From NCBI GenBank assembly GCA_958295485.1, contig OY282354.1, forward strand, positions 2,292,068 to 2,356,067: a stretch of 64,000 nt of DNA, given 5' to 3'. Both the position numbers and the translations under genes were made by a program. The stretch is from an uncultured Gammaproteobacteria bacterium (GTDB taxonomy: Bacteria > Pseudomonadota > Gammaproteobacteria > Eutrophobiales > Eutrophobiaceae). The notes under the pieces are model-generated. The model saw only the letters and a program-made list of their open reading frames with translations, made no database searches and was not told the origin of the DNA. This document shows, piece by piece, positions 50,607 through 61,340 of this stretch; the stretch's first letter is position 1; each line of letters begins with the position of its first letter.

Positions 50607-50963
50607 ATGAGTCCGTGTTCCACAACATTCATCACGCCCAGGCCGTGATTGAAACCTGGCGTCAGCATTACAACCAGGCGCGGCCACACAGCAGTCTGGG
50701 GTATCTCACCCCGACTGAATATCGGCAACAACTGGAACGGGCTGCATAGCCCTGATATGATGAATTTTCCTAAATGGTTCGTGGTACAAGATTGGGGAGA
50801 GGGTCAATAAATCCAAAAAGCAAAAATGAAATTTTTACTTTGTTCAAAGGGTTATAATTTTGAATTGAGAGACTATTCAGGTAGAATTCATTTCCGCCAA
50901 CTTCGGTTAGTTGCTTGCCGATGACATTCAAAATTTTTGCCGCAGGCTGAGAGATAATTCAAC

Positions 50964-51599
50964 ATGGACAGCGTTTTCATTTACTGGGATAACTCCAACA
51001 TTTTTCACGAAGCGCAACGCTTGACCGGAGAACGGAACGAGGGCGCCGGCGCCCGCTACCGCGTACGCATCAATTTCGACAACATGTTACGCCTGGCGCA
51101 TGCAGACCGACCGACAGAGAAGGCGTTTGTCGCCGGTTCGGTGCCGCCGGAAATGCGCCAGTTATGGAACCGGATGGAAAGTAAAGGCGTCGAAGTCCAG
51201 CTGTTCGACCGTGGCAGCCCAGGTCGCGAAGAACAGGAAATACCTGACCGGGTGTTGCAGTTGCGCATGTTGGAAGATGCCCTGGACTACAACGGCGACC
51301 CCGGCATAGTGGTCTTGCTGACCGGCGACGGCGCAGGCTATCTTGAGGGCGCGGGCTTTCACAGCACTTTGGAGCGAATGCACAAGCGCGGGTGGCGGGT
51401 GGAAATCCTGTCATGGGCGCATTCCTGCAACCAGCGGATGCGCAAGTGGGCGGAAAAAAATGGCGTATTTATCGCGTTGGATGACTTCTACGAGGCCATT
51501 ACTTTTATGGAACCCTCCAGCCCCGGGTTCGAGCTTGCGCCTGCACGCGAGTCCGCAGAACTGGACTTGTTGCGGCGGCCGACGGCTCAATTACGTTAA
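50964..51599 (+). CDS. NYN-domain (PIN-like) putative ribonuclease
   Basis: 211 residues. The NYN/LabA pattern is visible: YWDNSNIF near the start (first Asp and Asn), KAFVAGSVPP, and the late motif VVLLTGDGAGYLEG followed by KRGWRVEILSW. NYN proteins are Mg-dependent RNA-processing nucleases or RNA binders. It stands alone, 157 bp after the transposon cluster; the gap has no other feature. Confidence 0.8.
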   Translation: MDSVFIYWDNSNIFHEAQRLTGERNEGAGARYRVRINFDNMLRLAHADRPTEKAFVAGSVPPEMRQLWNRMESKGVEVQLFDRGSPGREEQEIPDRVLQLRMLEDALDYNGDPGIVVLLTGDGAGYLEGAGFHSTLERMHKRGWRVEILSWAHSCNQRMRKWAEKNGVFIALDDFYEAITFMEPSSPGFELAPARESAELDLLRRPTAQLR

Positions 51600-51684
51600 A
51601 CGACAACAATTATCCGTATTGCCACTACGCTTTAAGCCTCTCAAGTATCTCCAAGTCGCCATCATGTAAGCGGAGGACATTCAC

Positions 51685-53037
51685 TTGCGGTTTTTTCAGT
51701 TGCTGGCGCGGCCTTTTGTCGCTTTTGTCGAGCGTTACTACCCGGACCCCTTTGTGTTCGTGGTATTGCTCTCCCTGCTTACCTTCCTGTTATCGGTCCT
51801 GCTTGCCGATGCCTCGCCTGAACTCGCCCTGACAGCCTGGGGCGATGGGCTGCCTGGATTGCTGGCGTTTACTACCCAGATTTGCATTACCCTGCTGACA
51901 GCCCATGCCCTGGCCCATACCGACAAGGTGCAAGACCTGTTAAGACGTATCGGCAACATTCCCAACAACCCGGCCGGCGCCTATGCGCTGGTGGTTTTCA
52001 GCGCCGGTATCGGTTCGCTTATCGCCTGGTCATTAGGGCTTATCGTCGGCGCAACCGTTGCGAAAGAAGTCGCCAAACAGTGTGCAAAGCGTGGCATACG
52101 GCTGCACTACCCGCTGCTTGTGGCGTCCGCCTACGCCGGGTTTGTCATCTGGCACATGGGCTATTCTTCCTCGGCGGGCCTGTTTGTCGCCACTGCCGGT
52201 CATTCGCTGGAAGCTGAAATGGGTATTGTTCCAATCACGGAAACCGTTTTTACCTTGCATAATGGCGTGCTGGCGCTGATTACCCTGGCGACGATCACCG
52301 TGATTTGCCCGCTGATGCGCCCCCCTGAGCAGGAGTTGGTGGAAATCGACCCGGCGTTGCTGAAAGAACAGACCCAAGCGACCGCTGCCGCAGTCAGCCG
52401 GAAGACACTTGGCCGGCGTCTCGACGGTATGCGTCCTCTCACGCTGATATTAGGCGCGGGCCTGCTTGGTTACATCGGCTACAGTCTCTACACCAAAGGG
52501 TTTCATCTCAACTTGAACCTGGTCAACTGGTCGTTTTTAGCGGCCGGTTTGTTGCTGGCCCGCTCGCCCCTCCATTACGTCCAGTTGATTAACAACGCAA
52601 GCTCGACCATAGGTCCCGTTCTCATCCAGTACCCGTTTTATGCAGGCATATTAGGGATGATGCAGGGCACCGGGCTCGCCAGTATCATTTCCGATTGGTT
52701 TACCTCCATTGCCAGCGCCCAATCACTGGGCTTTTTTGCGTTTTTGTCCGCCGGACTGGTGAACCTGTTTATCCCCTCGGGCGGCGGCCAGTGGGCCGTG
52801 CAAGGCCCGATATTCATTGAAGCCGCCCAAAACCTGGGGGTCGAACCGTCCATTATCGTCTTGGCCGTTGCCTACGGTGACCAATGGACAAACATGATCC
52901 AACCCTTTTGGACCATTCCCTTGCTGGCGATCGCGGGGCTGCACATGCGCCAGATCATGGGCTATACTTTCGTGATCTTCCTGGTGACGATGTTTCTTTT
53001 CGGCGGCGGACTGCTGCTCTGGGGCGCGGGTTGGTGA
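51685..53037 (+). CDS. AtoE-family short-chain fatty acid transporter
   Basis: 450 residues, highly hydrophobic, about 12 membrane helices. The family opening RPFVAFVERYYPDPFVFVVL and the conserved loops HMGYSSSAGLFVAT and NLFIPSGGGQWAVQGP are clear. It is predicted to import acetoacetate or short-chain fatty acids. The start codon is TTG at 51685 with CGGAGG upstream. It probably leads the operon continuing into the hydrolase genes (next gene 48 bp on). Confidence 0.88.
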   Translation: MRFFQLLARPFVAFVERYYPDPFVFVVLLSLLTFLLSVLLADASPELALTAWGDGLPGLLAFTTQICITLLTAHALAHTDKVQDLLRRIGNIPNNPAGAYALVVFSAGIGSLIAWSLGLIVGATVAKEVAKQCAKRGIRLHYPLLVASAYAGFVIWHMGYSSSAGLFVATAGHSLEAEMGIVPITETVFTLHNGVLALITLATITVICPLMRPPEQELVEIDPALLKEQTQATAAAVSRKTLGRRLDGMRPLTLILGAGLLGYIGYSLYTKGFHLNLNLVNWSFLAAGLLLARSPLHYVQLINNASSTIGPVLIQYPFYAGILGMMQGTGLASIISDWFTSIASAQSLGFFAFLSAGLVNLFIPSGGGQWAVQGPIFIEAAQNLGVEPSIIVLAVAYGDQWTNMIQPFWTIPLLAIAGLHMRQIMGYTFVIFLVTMFLFGGGLLLWGAGW

Positions 53038-53085
53038 ACATTGTTGCCGGGTTTATCCCATACTCGATTTATAAATAGCAAGCCA

Positions 53086-53826
53086 ATGAATCACAGACCC
53101 GTAATCGCAGTGACAGCCGATTGCATGATGATCAGGGACATTATGCCGGCTGCGGCTGTTTATACTGTTTACGTCGATGCCGTCATCCACGCTGCCGACG
53201 CCCTGCCCTGGCTGGTTCCGCCGGCCGGTGAAGCCATGGACCTGGATGCCTTGATGGATAGAATTGACGGCATTGTTTTTACTGGGGCGCGTTCCGATAT
53301 TCAGTCGCATCATTATCAAGGCGCAGCTGCGGCTGAAAATACCGTGCAGGACCCGCAGCGGGATAGCACGACCCTGCCGTTGATTCCAAAGGCGCTCGCC
53401 AGGGGGATTCCCATGTTATGCATCTGCCGCGGCATCCAGGAACTCAACGTGGCCCTGGGCGGGACCCTGCACCAGGATATAGCCGCCCGGCCGGGTAAAT
53501 TAAGCCATTTCCCCCCTGAAGATTGGACCGTCGAACAACGTTTTGCCGAGTCCCATGAAATTCAGCTTGAAAATAACAGTATATTGGGTAAATTAACCGA
53601 TGATAAAATGGTAAAAGTAAACAGCGTTCACCGCCAGGGGATCAACCGGCTTGCGGATGACCTTATCGTTGAAGCCACCGCCCCGGACGGCATCATCGAG
53701 GCAGTCCGGGTCAGGGGCAGCAAGGCATTTGCATACGGTGTACAATGGCACCCGGAATGGGATTGGCGGGATAATCCACTGAATGCCGGAATATGGAATA
53801 TATTCGGTGAGGCGTGTCGTAACTGA
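53086..53826 (+). CDS. Class I glutamine-amidotransferase-like hydrolase (peptidase C26)
   Basis: 246 residues from the ATG at 53086. The nucleophile elbow is MLCICRGIQELNVALGG and the His-Glu pair is YGVQWHPEWD; GIVFTGARSDIQ forms the oxyanion side. It belongs to the gamma-glutamyl hydrolase group (PuuD-like), hydrolysing gamma-glutamyl amides. Upstream TTG starts at 53041 are in frame but lack the family N terminus RPVIAVTAD. The substrate is unknown. Confidence 0.85.
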   Translation: MNHRPVIAVTADCMMIRDIMPAAAVYTVYVDAVIHAADALPWLVPPAGEAMDLDALMDRIDGIVFTGARSDIQSHHYQGAAAAENTVQDPQRDSTTLPLIPKALARGIPMLCICRGIQELNVALGGTLHQDIAARPGKLSHFPPEDWTVEQRFAESHEIQLENNSILGKLTDDKMVKVNSVHRQGINRLADDLIVEATAPDGIIEAVRVRGSKAFAYGVQWHPEWDWRDNPLNAGIWNIFGEACRN

Positions 53827-53829
53827 GGA

Positions 53830-54645
53830 ATGATAAAAATATCCATGGGCAACCAACTTGAAATTTCCGAAAACCTGCAACTTCATTACCTGGATAAAGG
53901 CAAAGGGCAACCCCTTGTCTTTATACCGGGATGGACGTGCACCACTGAATTCTTTTGCAACAATCTCGATGAGCTTGCAAAAACTTATCGCGTCCTTGCT
54001 TATGATCCCAGGAGCCAAGGGCAATCCTCTACAACGGAAACGGGAAATAACTACAAGCAACGAGGTGAGGACCTGGCGGCATTTATCGATATGCTTGGTC
54101 TGGAAAATGTTACCTTGATCGGTTGGTCATGCGGTGTATTCGATGCTTACAGTTACCTGTCACTTTTTGGAACTCACAATATAAAAGCCCTGGTATGTAT
54201 TGATGAATCTCCCCGCCCACTCAAGCAGACCGAACTTGATTGGGGCGCGGGAAAAGCGGCGGAGGTGAGAGAACTGCTGATAAGCGTCACGAACCCGGAC
54301 CAGTCGAAATTCATGCGTGAGTACGCGGGTTACATGGTTAAACGTCCATTGAGTGAAGCAGAAAGCAACTGGATAGTGGCCCAGTCGATGAAAACACCCG
54401 CGCACATAGCGGCATTGCTCATGGCCGACGCCGACTTGGCTGACTATACGAGCGTTGCCCGTGACATCGACGGCAAAATTCCGGTGCTCCAAATCCTCAG
54501 CGAAGATGTCGCGGATAGAGCGAAACCCTGGCTCAGCGAAAACACGCCTGATGCCCAGGCGCTGGTATTGGGCGGGCACATGATGTTCTGGGAATACCCC
54601 GATGAATTCAATAACAGCCTGCTGAAGTTCCTTGCTTCAATTTAA
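53830..54645 (+). CDS. Alpha/beta-hydrolase
   Basis: 271 residues. Oxyanion region FIPGWTCTTEFF, nucleophile elbow LIGWSCGVFDAY (Ser in GWSCG), and the catalytic His in LGGHMMFWEYP. It begins 3 bp after the amidohydrolase-like gene and precedes the hydroxyanthranilate genes, so it may act on an aromatic-pathway ester or amide; the exact substrate cannot be inferred. Confidence 0.85.
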   Translation: MIKISMGNQLEISENLQLHYLDKGKGQPLVFIPGWTCTTEFFCNNLDELAKTYRVLAYDPRSQGQSSTTETGNNYKQRGEDLAAFIDMLGLENVTLIGWSCGVFDAYSYLSLFGTHNIKALVCIDESPRPLKQTELDWGAGKAAEVRELLISVTNPDQSKFMREYAGYMVKRPLSEAESNWIVAQSMKTPAHIAALLMADADLADYTSVARDIDGKIPVLQILSEDVADRAKPWLSENTPDAQALVLGGHMMFWEYPDEFNNSLLKFLASI

Positions 54646-54648
54646 CCC

Positions 54649-54736
54649 GAAATTCCCTCTTTTCCGGAAAGCGGGAAATTTGGGAGGAATGGAGAATATC
54701 GCGCCGTCAATCGAGAGGATTTGGGGGCTGTTTTTC
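54649..54736. repeat. Small hairpin and half-copy of the prc-upstream repeat
   Basis: AAATTCCC...GGGAAATTT (about 54651-54680) can form a stem. TTTGGGGGCTGTTTTT near 54720-54736 matches one arm of the hairpin repeat at 13294-13309 and 13369-13384. It lies in the 130-bp gap before the dioxygenase gene. Confidence 0.5.
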
Positions 54737-54745
54737 CTTAATTAA

Positions 54746-56331
<1,586 letters not shown>

Positions 56332-57762
56332 ATGTCGGTTCATTTCAGCAAGATTTTACTTTTATTCCTGATCATTGCGGGGTGGCATACTAAAACTGCC
56401 GCGACAGAACTGCCCCCTTCTGTCAAGCTGGTTATTAAAGGTCATGAAATTCCGGCAAATGCTTATGCTCTTTACGTCAGGGAAGTCGGTAAAACCGAAC
56501 CGGCGCTTTCGATAAATCCGGAAATACCACTTAATCCCGCCTCTGCCATAAAAGTTATTCCAACACTCGCCGCCCTGGAATTGTTAGGCCCCGCCTTTCG
56601 ATGGAAAACCGAGGTTTACACCCTGGGAAATATCAATAATGGCGTATTAAATGGTGATATCCTGTTCAAGGGTTACGGCGACCCCCATTTTGTCACGGAA
56701 GAATTCCGGAAATTACTGGGCGAGATGAAACGGCGGGGGGTCAGCAAAATAAAAGGCGATTTATTAATCGATGATACCTGGTTTGAAGCGCCATACGAAG
56801 ACCCTGGCGCATTCGATAACGAACCCCATCGGGCATACAACGTTCCGCCTAATGCCTTCCTGGTCAACTTCAAGGCCGCCTCCTTTCACTTTTATCCCGC
56901 CGGGAACGGCAGAAACGTCGTGGTTTACTCTGACCCCGAACTGCCTAATTTAAAAATCGATAATCGGCTGCGTTTGCGAAAACGTTACTGTAGCGGATTC
57001 CAGCGGGGTGTAGCCATGACCATTCCCGACAGCCGGGCAGCCGACCATATTATTTTTGAAGGAAAATTCCCGACGGGCTGTGACCATTACATCATGTCTC
57101 GCACGGTATTGACCCATGAAACATTTGCATTCGGGGTATTCAAATCATTATGGGAGCAAGCCGGCGGCACGATTTCGGGAGAAGTCAAGACAGCCAGCGC
57201 GCCGGAACTTGCAAAGCCTTTCCTGGTCTGGCATTCAAAACCCCTGTCCGACATCATAAAATTAGCCAATAAATTCAGCAATAACGTCATGACCCGGCAA
57301 TTATTACTGGCGCTGGGGGCCGAACTGACCGGGCAACCTGGCACAGTTGAAAAAGGCATCGGTATCGTGGACGAGTATTTAACCGGTCTCGGCCTGGAAA
57401 CGGATACATTGACAATAGTCAATGGCGCCGGGTTGTCAAGGGACACGCGTATTTCCGTGAAACTCCTGGCGGATATTTTAGAATACGCCTGGTCCATTAC
57501 TTATATGCCGGAATTCATCTCTTCATTATCCATTATCGGCATGGATGGCACGGCAAAAAACCGGTTGAAGTTCAGCAAGGTCTCGGGATATGCCCATGTA
57601 AAGACGGGCACTATTGATCACGTTTCTGCCTTGACGGGTTATGTCAACGCTAAATCCGGCAGGAAATATATTGTCTCAGGCATACTGAACCAGCAGCAGG
57701 CTCACCAGGGGCCTGGCAAAGAACTGATGAACGCTTTAATCAGCTGGGCTCACGATCAGTAA
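56332..57762 (+). CDS. dacB: D-alanyl-D-alanine carboxypeptidase/endopeptidase (PBP4 type)
   Basis: Periplasmic penicillin-binding protein of the S13 family that trims or cuts peptidoglycan cross-links. 476 residues with signal peptide (KILLLFLIIAGWHTKTAA). Active-site motifs: SxxK in NPASAIKVIPT, SxN in FSNNVMTRQL, KTG in HVKTGTIDHV. It starts right after the nbaD stop with no gap, an unexpected partner for aromatic catabolism genes. It converges with the PPTase gene, overlapping 7 bp. Confidence 0.9.
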   Translation: MSVHFSKILLLFLIIAGWHTKTAATELPPSVKLVIKGHEIPANAYALYVREVGKTEPALSINPEIPLNPASAIKVIPTLAALELLGPAFRWKTEVYTLGNINNGVLNGDILFKGYGDPHFVTEEFRKLLGEMKRRGVSKIKGDLLIDDTWFEAPYEDPGAFDNEPHRAYNVPPNAFLVNFKAASFHFYPAGNGRNVVVYSDPELPNLKIDNRLRLRKRYCSGFQRGVAMTIPDSRAADHIIFEGKFPTGCDHYIMSRTVLTHETFAFGVFKSLWEQAGGTISGEVKTASAPELAKPFLVWHSKPLSDIIKLANKFSNNVMTRQLLLALGAELTGQPGTVEKGIGIVDEYLTGLGLETDTLTIVNGAGLSRDTRISVKLLADILEYAWSITYMPEFISSLSIIGMDGTAKNRLKFSKVSGYAHVKTGTIDHVSALTGYVNAKSGRKYIVSGILNQQQAHQGPGKELMNALISWAHDQ

Positions 57763-58499
57763 CGGGGCGCCTTCCACAGCCTGGCATCACAACCAGGGCT
57801 ATCGACGGCCAGGGCTGCCGCGTAATTCTCATTCATCGGAATATTTTTTATGACCCAATCGGCGGCTTCCTCGATATCCCCGCGTATATTCAACAGTCCT
57901 GTCGACCCACCCGGATCAATACTGACGTCAAATTCCTTGAGACCGTAGGCAATCCCATTTCCCACCGCTTTGACAAAGGCTTCCTTGCGCGTCCAACAGG
58001 TAAAAAAAGATTTTATGCGACAGTCATCCGGCTGCCGGCTGAGCGCCCGGAACTCAGCGGCGGAAAAAAAACGCCTGGCCAGGGCTTGCCATTCCACCTC
58101 CTGCCTGATCTTTTCCAGGTCAATCCCGAGCCTGTTTCCCAGGGTGATTGCCACCAGGGCCATGCCGTGGGAATGAGACACGTTAAACGCAACATTTTTC
58201 CCGGCTACGGTCCCGGCCAGGCAGGGTTTGCCATGCTCGCCATGAATAAAGTGGAGCGCTGACACGTCCAGCCCGGTAACTCTCGACAACATTTGCTTGA
58301 GCAACCCCCGGGTAACGACAAATTCCTTGTATTTAACGGCCACCGCCATTTTTTCCGCGCGGGCAAGCTCTGCGCCGGACAATAATTTTTTGTATTCCAG
58401 AACCTGCTCTTCCGCTAACTCCGTCGATGTCAACCAGACATCGACGCGCCTCGTGGAGATTTCAAGGTTATCCGGCGTCGTTTGCCAGTCGCCAGTCAC
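57756..58499 (-). CDS. 4'-phosphopantetheinyl transferase (Sfp type)
   Basis: 247 residues. Transfers phosphopantetheine from CoA to carrier proteins. The Mg-binding GIDLEKIRQ and the WTRKEAFVKAVGNG block are intact. The GTG start overlaps the stop of a small upstream frame (GTGA) and has no clear ribosome-binding site of its own, so translation probably depends on that frame. No polyketide or non-ribosomal peptide genes lie near. Confidence 0.87.
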   Translation of the reverse strand: MTGDWQTTPDNLEISTRRVDVWLTSTELAEEQVLEYKKLLSGAELARAEKMAVAVKYKEFVVTRGLLKQMLSRVTGLDVSALHFIHGEHGKPCLAGTVAGKNVAFNVSHSHGMALVAITLGNRLGIDLEKIRQEVEWQALARRFFSAAEFRALSRQPDDCRIKSFFTCWTRKEAFVKAVGNGIAYGLKEFDVSIDPGGSTGLLNIRGDIEEAADWVIKNIPMNENYAAALAVDSPGCDARLWKAPRY

Positions 58500-58666
58500 T
58501 TTTTCCGTGAAATTCCCGGGGACAAGTCAGGGACAGACCGCTGCTCGCCGGCGTCGATGTCTTCACGCTTGATGGCGGCTGGCCGGCAGTCGGGAAATTC
58601 CGGCGCGGGCCGCGGGGATAGTCGCGCTTGAGGCTGCGCCGGCGTGGAACCTGGGTGAAGTTTCAT
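58496..58666 (-). CDS. Small Pro-rich protein coupled to the phosphopantetheinyl transferase
   Basis: 56 residues (MKLHPGSTPAQPQARLSPRP ... VPDLSPGISRKK) with a very strong ribosome-binding site AAAGGAGGT six bases before the ATG and a 4-bp overlap with the next gene. No signal peptide, membrane segment or known family. It could be a leader that sets translation of the transferase, or a real small protein. Confidence 0.45.
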   Translation of the reverse strand: MKLHPGSTPAQPQARLSPRPAPEFPDCRPAAIKREDIDAGEQRSVPDLSPGISRKK

Positions 58667-58737
58667 TTCGGACCTCCTTTCTCCGTGTATGTTATGACTT
58701 CGTGCATGGCTGGTCAAACCAGGAGTTCCCGGTAGTG

Positions 58738-58783
58738 AAGTTTGAAGTTCCCACTGTTAGCGGGAACTGCTGTAGTCAAACCT
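58738..58783. other. Hairpin between the small Pro-rich gene and the AGCS symporter
   Basis: AGTTTGA-AGTTCCC at 58739-58752 is complementary to GGGAACT (58762-58768) and TCAAACCT (from 58776), giving a two-part stem. No T-run follows. It lies in the divergent gap 58667-58851 and may affect the symporter mRNA leader. Confidence 0.4.
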
Positions 58784-58920
58784 GTTGGGTTGAATTTTGA
58801 CGGTAAAGGTGATATTTTCAGGAAAAATCGAACAACTCAGGGAGAAAGACAATCAGTTTTCCAGACGCATTCAATTCTGCTATAGAATCCATCAGTGGAT
58901 TTATATATCAGGATGCGTTC

Positions 58921-60594
58921 TTGTTTACATTGCTTGGAACCGGGGTCCTGTTTACGGTTTGGTCCGGTTTTTGCCAGTACCGGGCCTTGACCCATGGCGC
59001 CGCCGTGTTGCGTGGTTTGTATGACGATAAAAATGATCCGGGCGCCATAAATCATTTTCAGGCCCTGTCAGCCGCGCTCTCGGCAACCGTTGGTTTAGGC
59101 AACATCGGCGGCGTAGCCATCGCCATTGCTTTAGGCGGTCCGGGCGCGGTTTTCTGGATGTGGATGGTCGGCATATTCGGCATGGCCCTCAAGCTGACGG
59201 AAGTCACGCTGGCCATGCTATACCGAAACACCGACAACCCGAACAATCCCCACGGCGGTCCCATGTGGGTCATTAGCAAAGGGCTGGCGGAATTGAATCC
59301 CCGCTGGGCCGGCCTGGGGAAACTCATGGGCTGGATTTTTTGCATCACCCTGCTGGTTTCCACCATTACCGGCGGCGTCATGTTCCAGGCCTGGAACGTG
59401 GGTGACGTAACACAGGCTTATTTTAACATTCCCTCCTGGAGCAGCGGGGTCGTACTGGCCATCCTGGTCGGGCTGGTCATCATCGGCGGCATTAAACGCA
59501 TAGGCGCGGTGGCGGGTCGATTAGTCCCCTTCATGGTCATGCTCTACCTGCTTGGCGGTTGCTTTGTCCTGGCGAGCAACTGGCAGCTCATCCCTGAAAT
59601 GATAAAACTCATCTTTGTTTCGGCGTTCAACCCGCACGAAGCCAGCGGCGCATTTATCGGCGGCACTATGGGTTATGCCATATTGATCGGCTTGCGCCGC
59701 GCCCTGTTTTCATCAGAGGCCGGTCAAGGTTCATCCCCCATCGCCCATTCCGCCGCCAAGACCAATGAACCCGTGCGTGAAGGCGTCGTTGGCGGGCTGG
59801 AGCCGTTTATTGATACGATTATAGTCTGCACCTTCACCGCCTTGATCATACTCGTATCCGGTATATGGGAACGTAGCGGCGAGGCCTCCTATGAACAGCC
59901 GCCTGAAATCATTCAAACCGATACGCCGGGGCATTGGACAATTGATGCCGGGGTCATCCCGGCGCCATCCGCTAAAGAAAACTGGTTTGATGGGGAGAAC
60001 GTCTTCGTGATACTGGTTGGCGACGCTAACCCCGATACCGGCAATCAATTACACCGCCTTAATGGAAAAGTCATCATCGCTGAGGATGGCGGCAGTCGTA
60101 TCGATTACTCTCAAATCCGGATGGATGTCAAACCTTCATTTTATGATAACGCCATTTATGCGGACTACACGGGAGCGACGCTCACCGCAAAGTCCTTCGA
60201 CGCCGCCTGGCCGGGATTGGGGAAATGGCTGGTCACCCTGGCGTCCTGGTTGTTTGCCATATCCACCGCCATCTCCTGGAGCTACTACGGCGAACAAGGC
60301 ATCGTATTCATGTTCGGCCAGCGCGCGGTGATGGGTTATCGTTACACGCTGTGTTTACTCATTGTTGTCGCAACGATGGGCTTCATAAAGACGTCGCAAG
60401 AACTGGATAATTTCTCCAGCCTGGGTACCGGGCTCATGCTATGGGCAAACCTGCCGATCATGCTGTTCTTCGGTCACAAGGCAATGCGCGCCTATAAAGA
60501 GTACATCAACCGATTGAAATCAGGCGAGATGCAGAGAAATCCGCAGGCGCCGTCTTTCTTCAAGGACGTGCTTACCGGCAAGGATATTGAATAA
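58921..60594 (+). CDS. Sodium/alanine symporter (AGCS family)
   Basis: 557 residues from a TTG, with about 11 membrane segments. Family blocks: LSAALSATVGLGNIGGVAIA, GMALKLTEVTLAMLYRN, GLRRALFSSEAGQGSSPIAH, and AISTAISWSYYGEQG. It imports alanine, glycine or related amino acids with Na+. A soluble loop of about 100 residues (around residues 325-425) before the last helices is longer than usual. Homology seems to continue 23 codons upstream in frame (SFPDAFNSAIESISGFIYQD) to an ATC at 58852 that follows GGGAG, but no ATG, GTG or TTG exists there, so the true start is uncertain. Confidence 0.88.
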   Translation: MFTLLGTGVLFTVWSGFCQYRALTHGAAVLRGLYDDKNDPGAINHFQALSAALSATVGLGNIGGVAIAIALGGPGAVFWMWMVGIFGMALKLTEVTLAMLYRNTDNPNNPHGGPMWVISKGLAELNPRWAGLGKLMGWIFCITLLVSTITGGVMFQAWNVGDVTQAYFNIPSWSSGVVLAILVGLVIIGGIKRIGAVAGRLVPFMVMLYLLGGCFVLASNWQLIPEMIKLIFVSAFNPHEASGAFIGGTMGYAILIGLRRALFSSEAGQGSSPIAHSAAKTNEPVREGVVGGLEPFIDTIIVCTFTALIILVSGIWERSGEASYEQPPEIIQTDTPGHWTIDAGVIPAPSAKENWFDGENVFVILVGDANPDTGNQLHRLNGKVIIAEDGGSRIDYSQIRMDVKPSFYDNAIYADYTGATLTAKSFDAAWPGLGKWLVTLASWLFAISTAISWSYYGEQGIVFMFGQRAVMGYRYTLCLLIVVATMGFIKTSQELDNFSSLGTGLMLWANLPIMLFFGHKAMRAYKEYINRLKSGEMQRNPQAPSFFKDVLTGKDIE

Positions 60595-60660
60595 TAACTT
60601 TAATCAATCCACAGGTGACGCAGCGCTGACCTGCGCCACCTGCGAATACAGGAGATAATC

Positions 60661-61293
60661 ATGCTGAAACTGTTCAGTTACCCCAAGACCCGCGGCACCC
60701 GGGTTACCTGGATGTTGGAAGAACTGGGCGAAGAATATGAATTCAGCCTGGTTCCATTCGGCAAGAATGGTTTTGCTTCCGGGGAATTTTTGAAGATCAA
60801 CCCGGGCGGCAAGGTCCCCGCGCTACAGGACGGAGAACTGATACTGACTGAATCGGCAGCTATCCTGACTTACCTGGGCGACAAGTTCCCGGATAAAAAA
60901 CTGGTTCCCCCGGCAGGCTCAGCCGATCGTGGAAGACATGACCAGTGGTGTTATTTCGTCCTGACGGAACTTGAACAGCCCTTATGGACAAAGGGAAAGC
61001 ATAGATTCATACTGCCGAAAGACAAACGCGTGCCGGCGGTGATTGAAACCGCCACGTGGGAGTTCGAAAAAGCGTTAAACGCGCTCAGCGAGGGCCTGGG
61101 TGGAAATGAATTTATTCTCGGGAGCGCCTTCACCGCCGCAGATATTCTAATCGGCCACACTTTATCCTGGGCGGCGCAGGCGAAACAAACCATAGATATT
61201 CAAAATGTCAAAGACTATGCCGACCGGGTCCTGGGCAGGGAAGCCTGTAAAAAAGCCAGCGCCAGGGAGGCAGGTTTCAAGGATAAGGCTTAA
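60661..61293 (+). CDS. Glutathione S-transferase family protein
   Basis: 210 residues. The N-terminal thioredoxin-like domain has MLKLFSYPKTRGTRVTWMLE and the glutathione-binding NPGGKVPALQDGELILTESA; the C-terminal helical domain has FTAADILIGHTLSWA. It probably conjugates or reduces electrophiles with glutathione; the substrate is unknown. GGAG is well placed before the ATG. Monocistronic. Confidence 0.9.
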   Translation: MLKLFSYPKTRGTRVTWMLEELGEEYEFSLVPFGKNGFASGEFLKINPGGKVPALQDGELILTESAAILTYLGDKFPDKKLVPPAGSADRGRHDQWCYFVLTELEQPLWTKGKHRFILPKDKRVPAVIETATWEFEKALNALSEGLGGNEFILGSAFTAADILIGHTLSWAAQAKQTIDIQNVKDYADRVLGREACKKASAREAGFKDKA

Positions 61294-61340
61294 CCTGCTT
61301 TTATTACTCCGGCCCCTTGGAATAATCCTGAAGCGCCTGC

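Larger units (their letters stand above)
47340..50749 (+). pseudogene. IS3-family transposase OrfB (element B), split by an IS21-family element
   Basis: The 5' part (47340-47991) reads to RLRDECLNE; the 3' part (50613-50749) reads SVFHNIHHAQAVIETWRQHY and then PHSSLGYLTPTEYRQQLERA. Removing 47992-50606 and one copy of ATGAGT joins them in frame into a normal rve transposase with DDE residues in [17 protein letters not shown] and [10 protein letters not shown]. The protein is therefore disrupted only by the insert. Confidence 0.93.
45736..50806 (+). mobile_element. IS3-family element B, interrupted by two other insertion sequences
   Basis: Terminal inverted repeats TGACCCCCTCCCCGTAATCT (left) and TGACCCTCTCCCCAATCTTG (right, minus strand), flanked by a 4-bp target duplication ATAA (45732-45735 and 50807-50810). 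Without the two inserts and their target copies the element is 1221 bp, normal for IS3-family. Its own genes are orfA (47039-47305) and a split orfB. One element sits between its left end and orfA, the other inside orfB. Confidence 0.93.
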
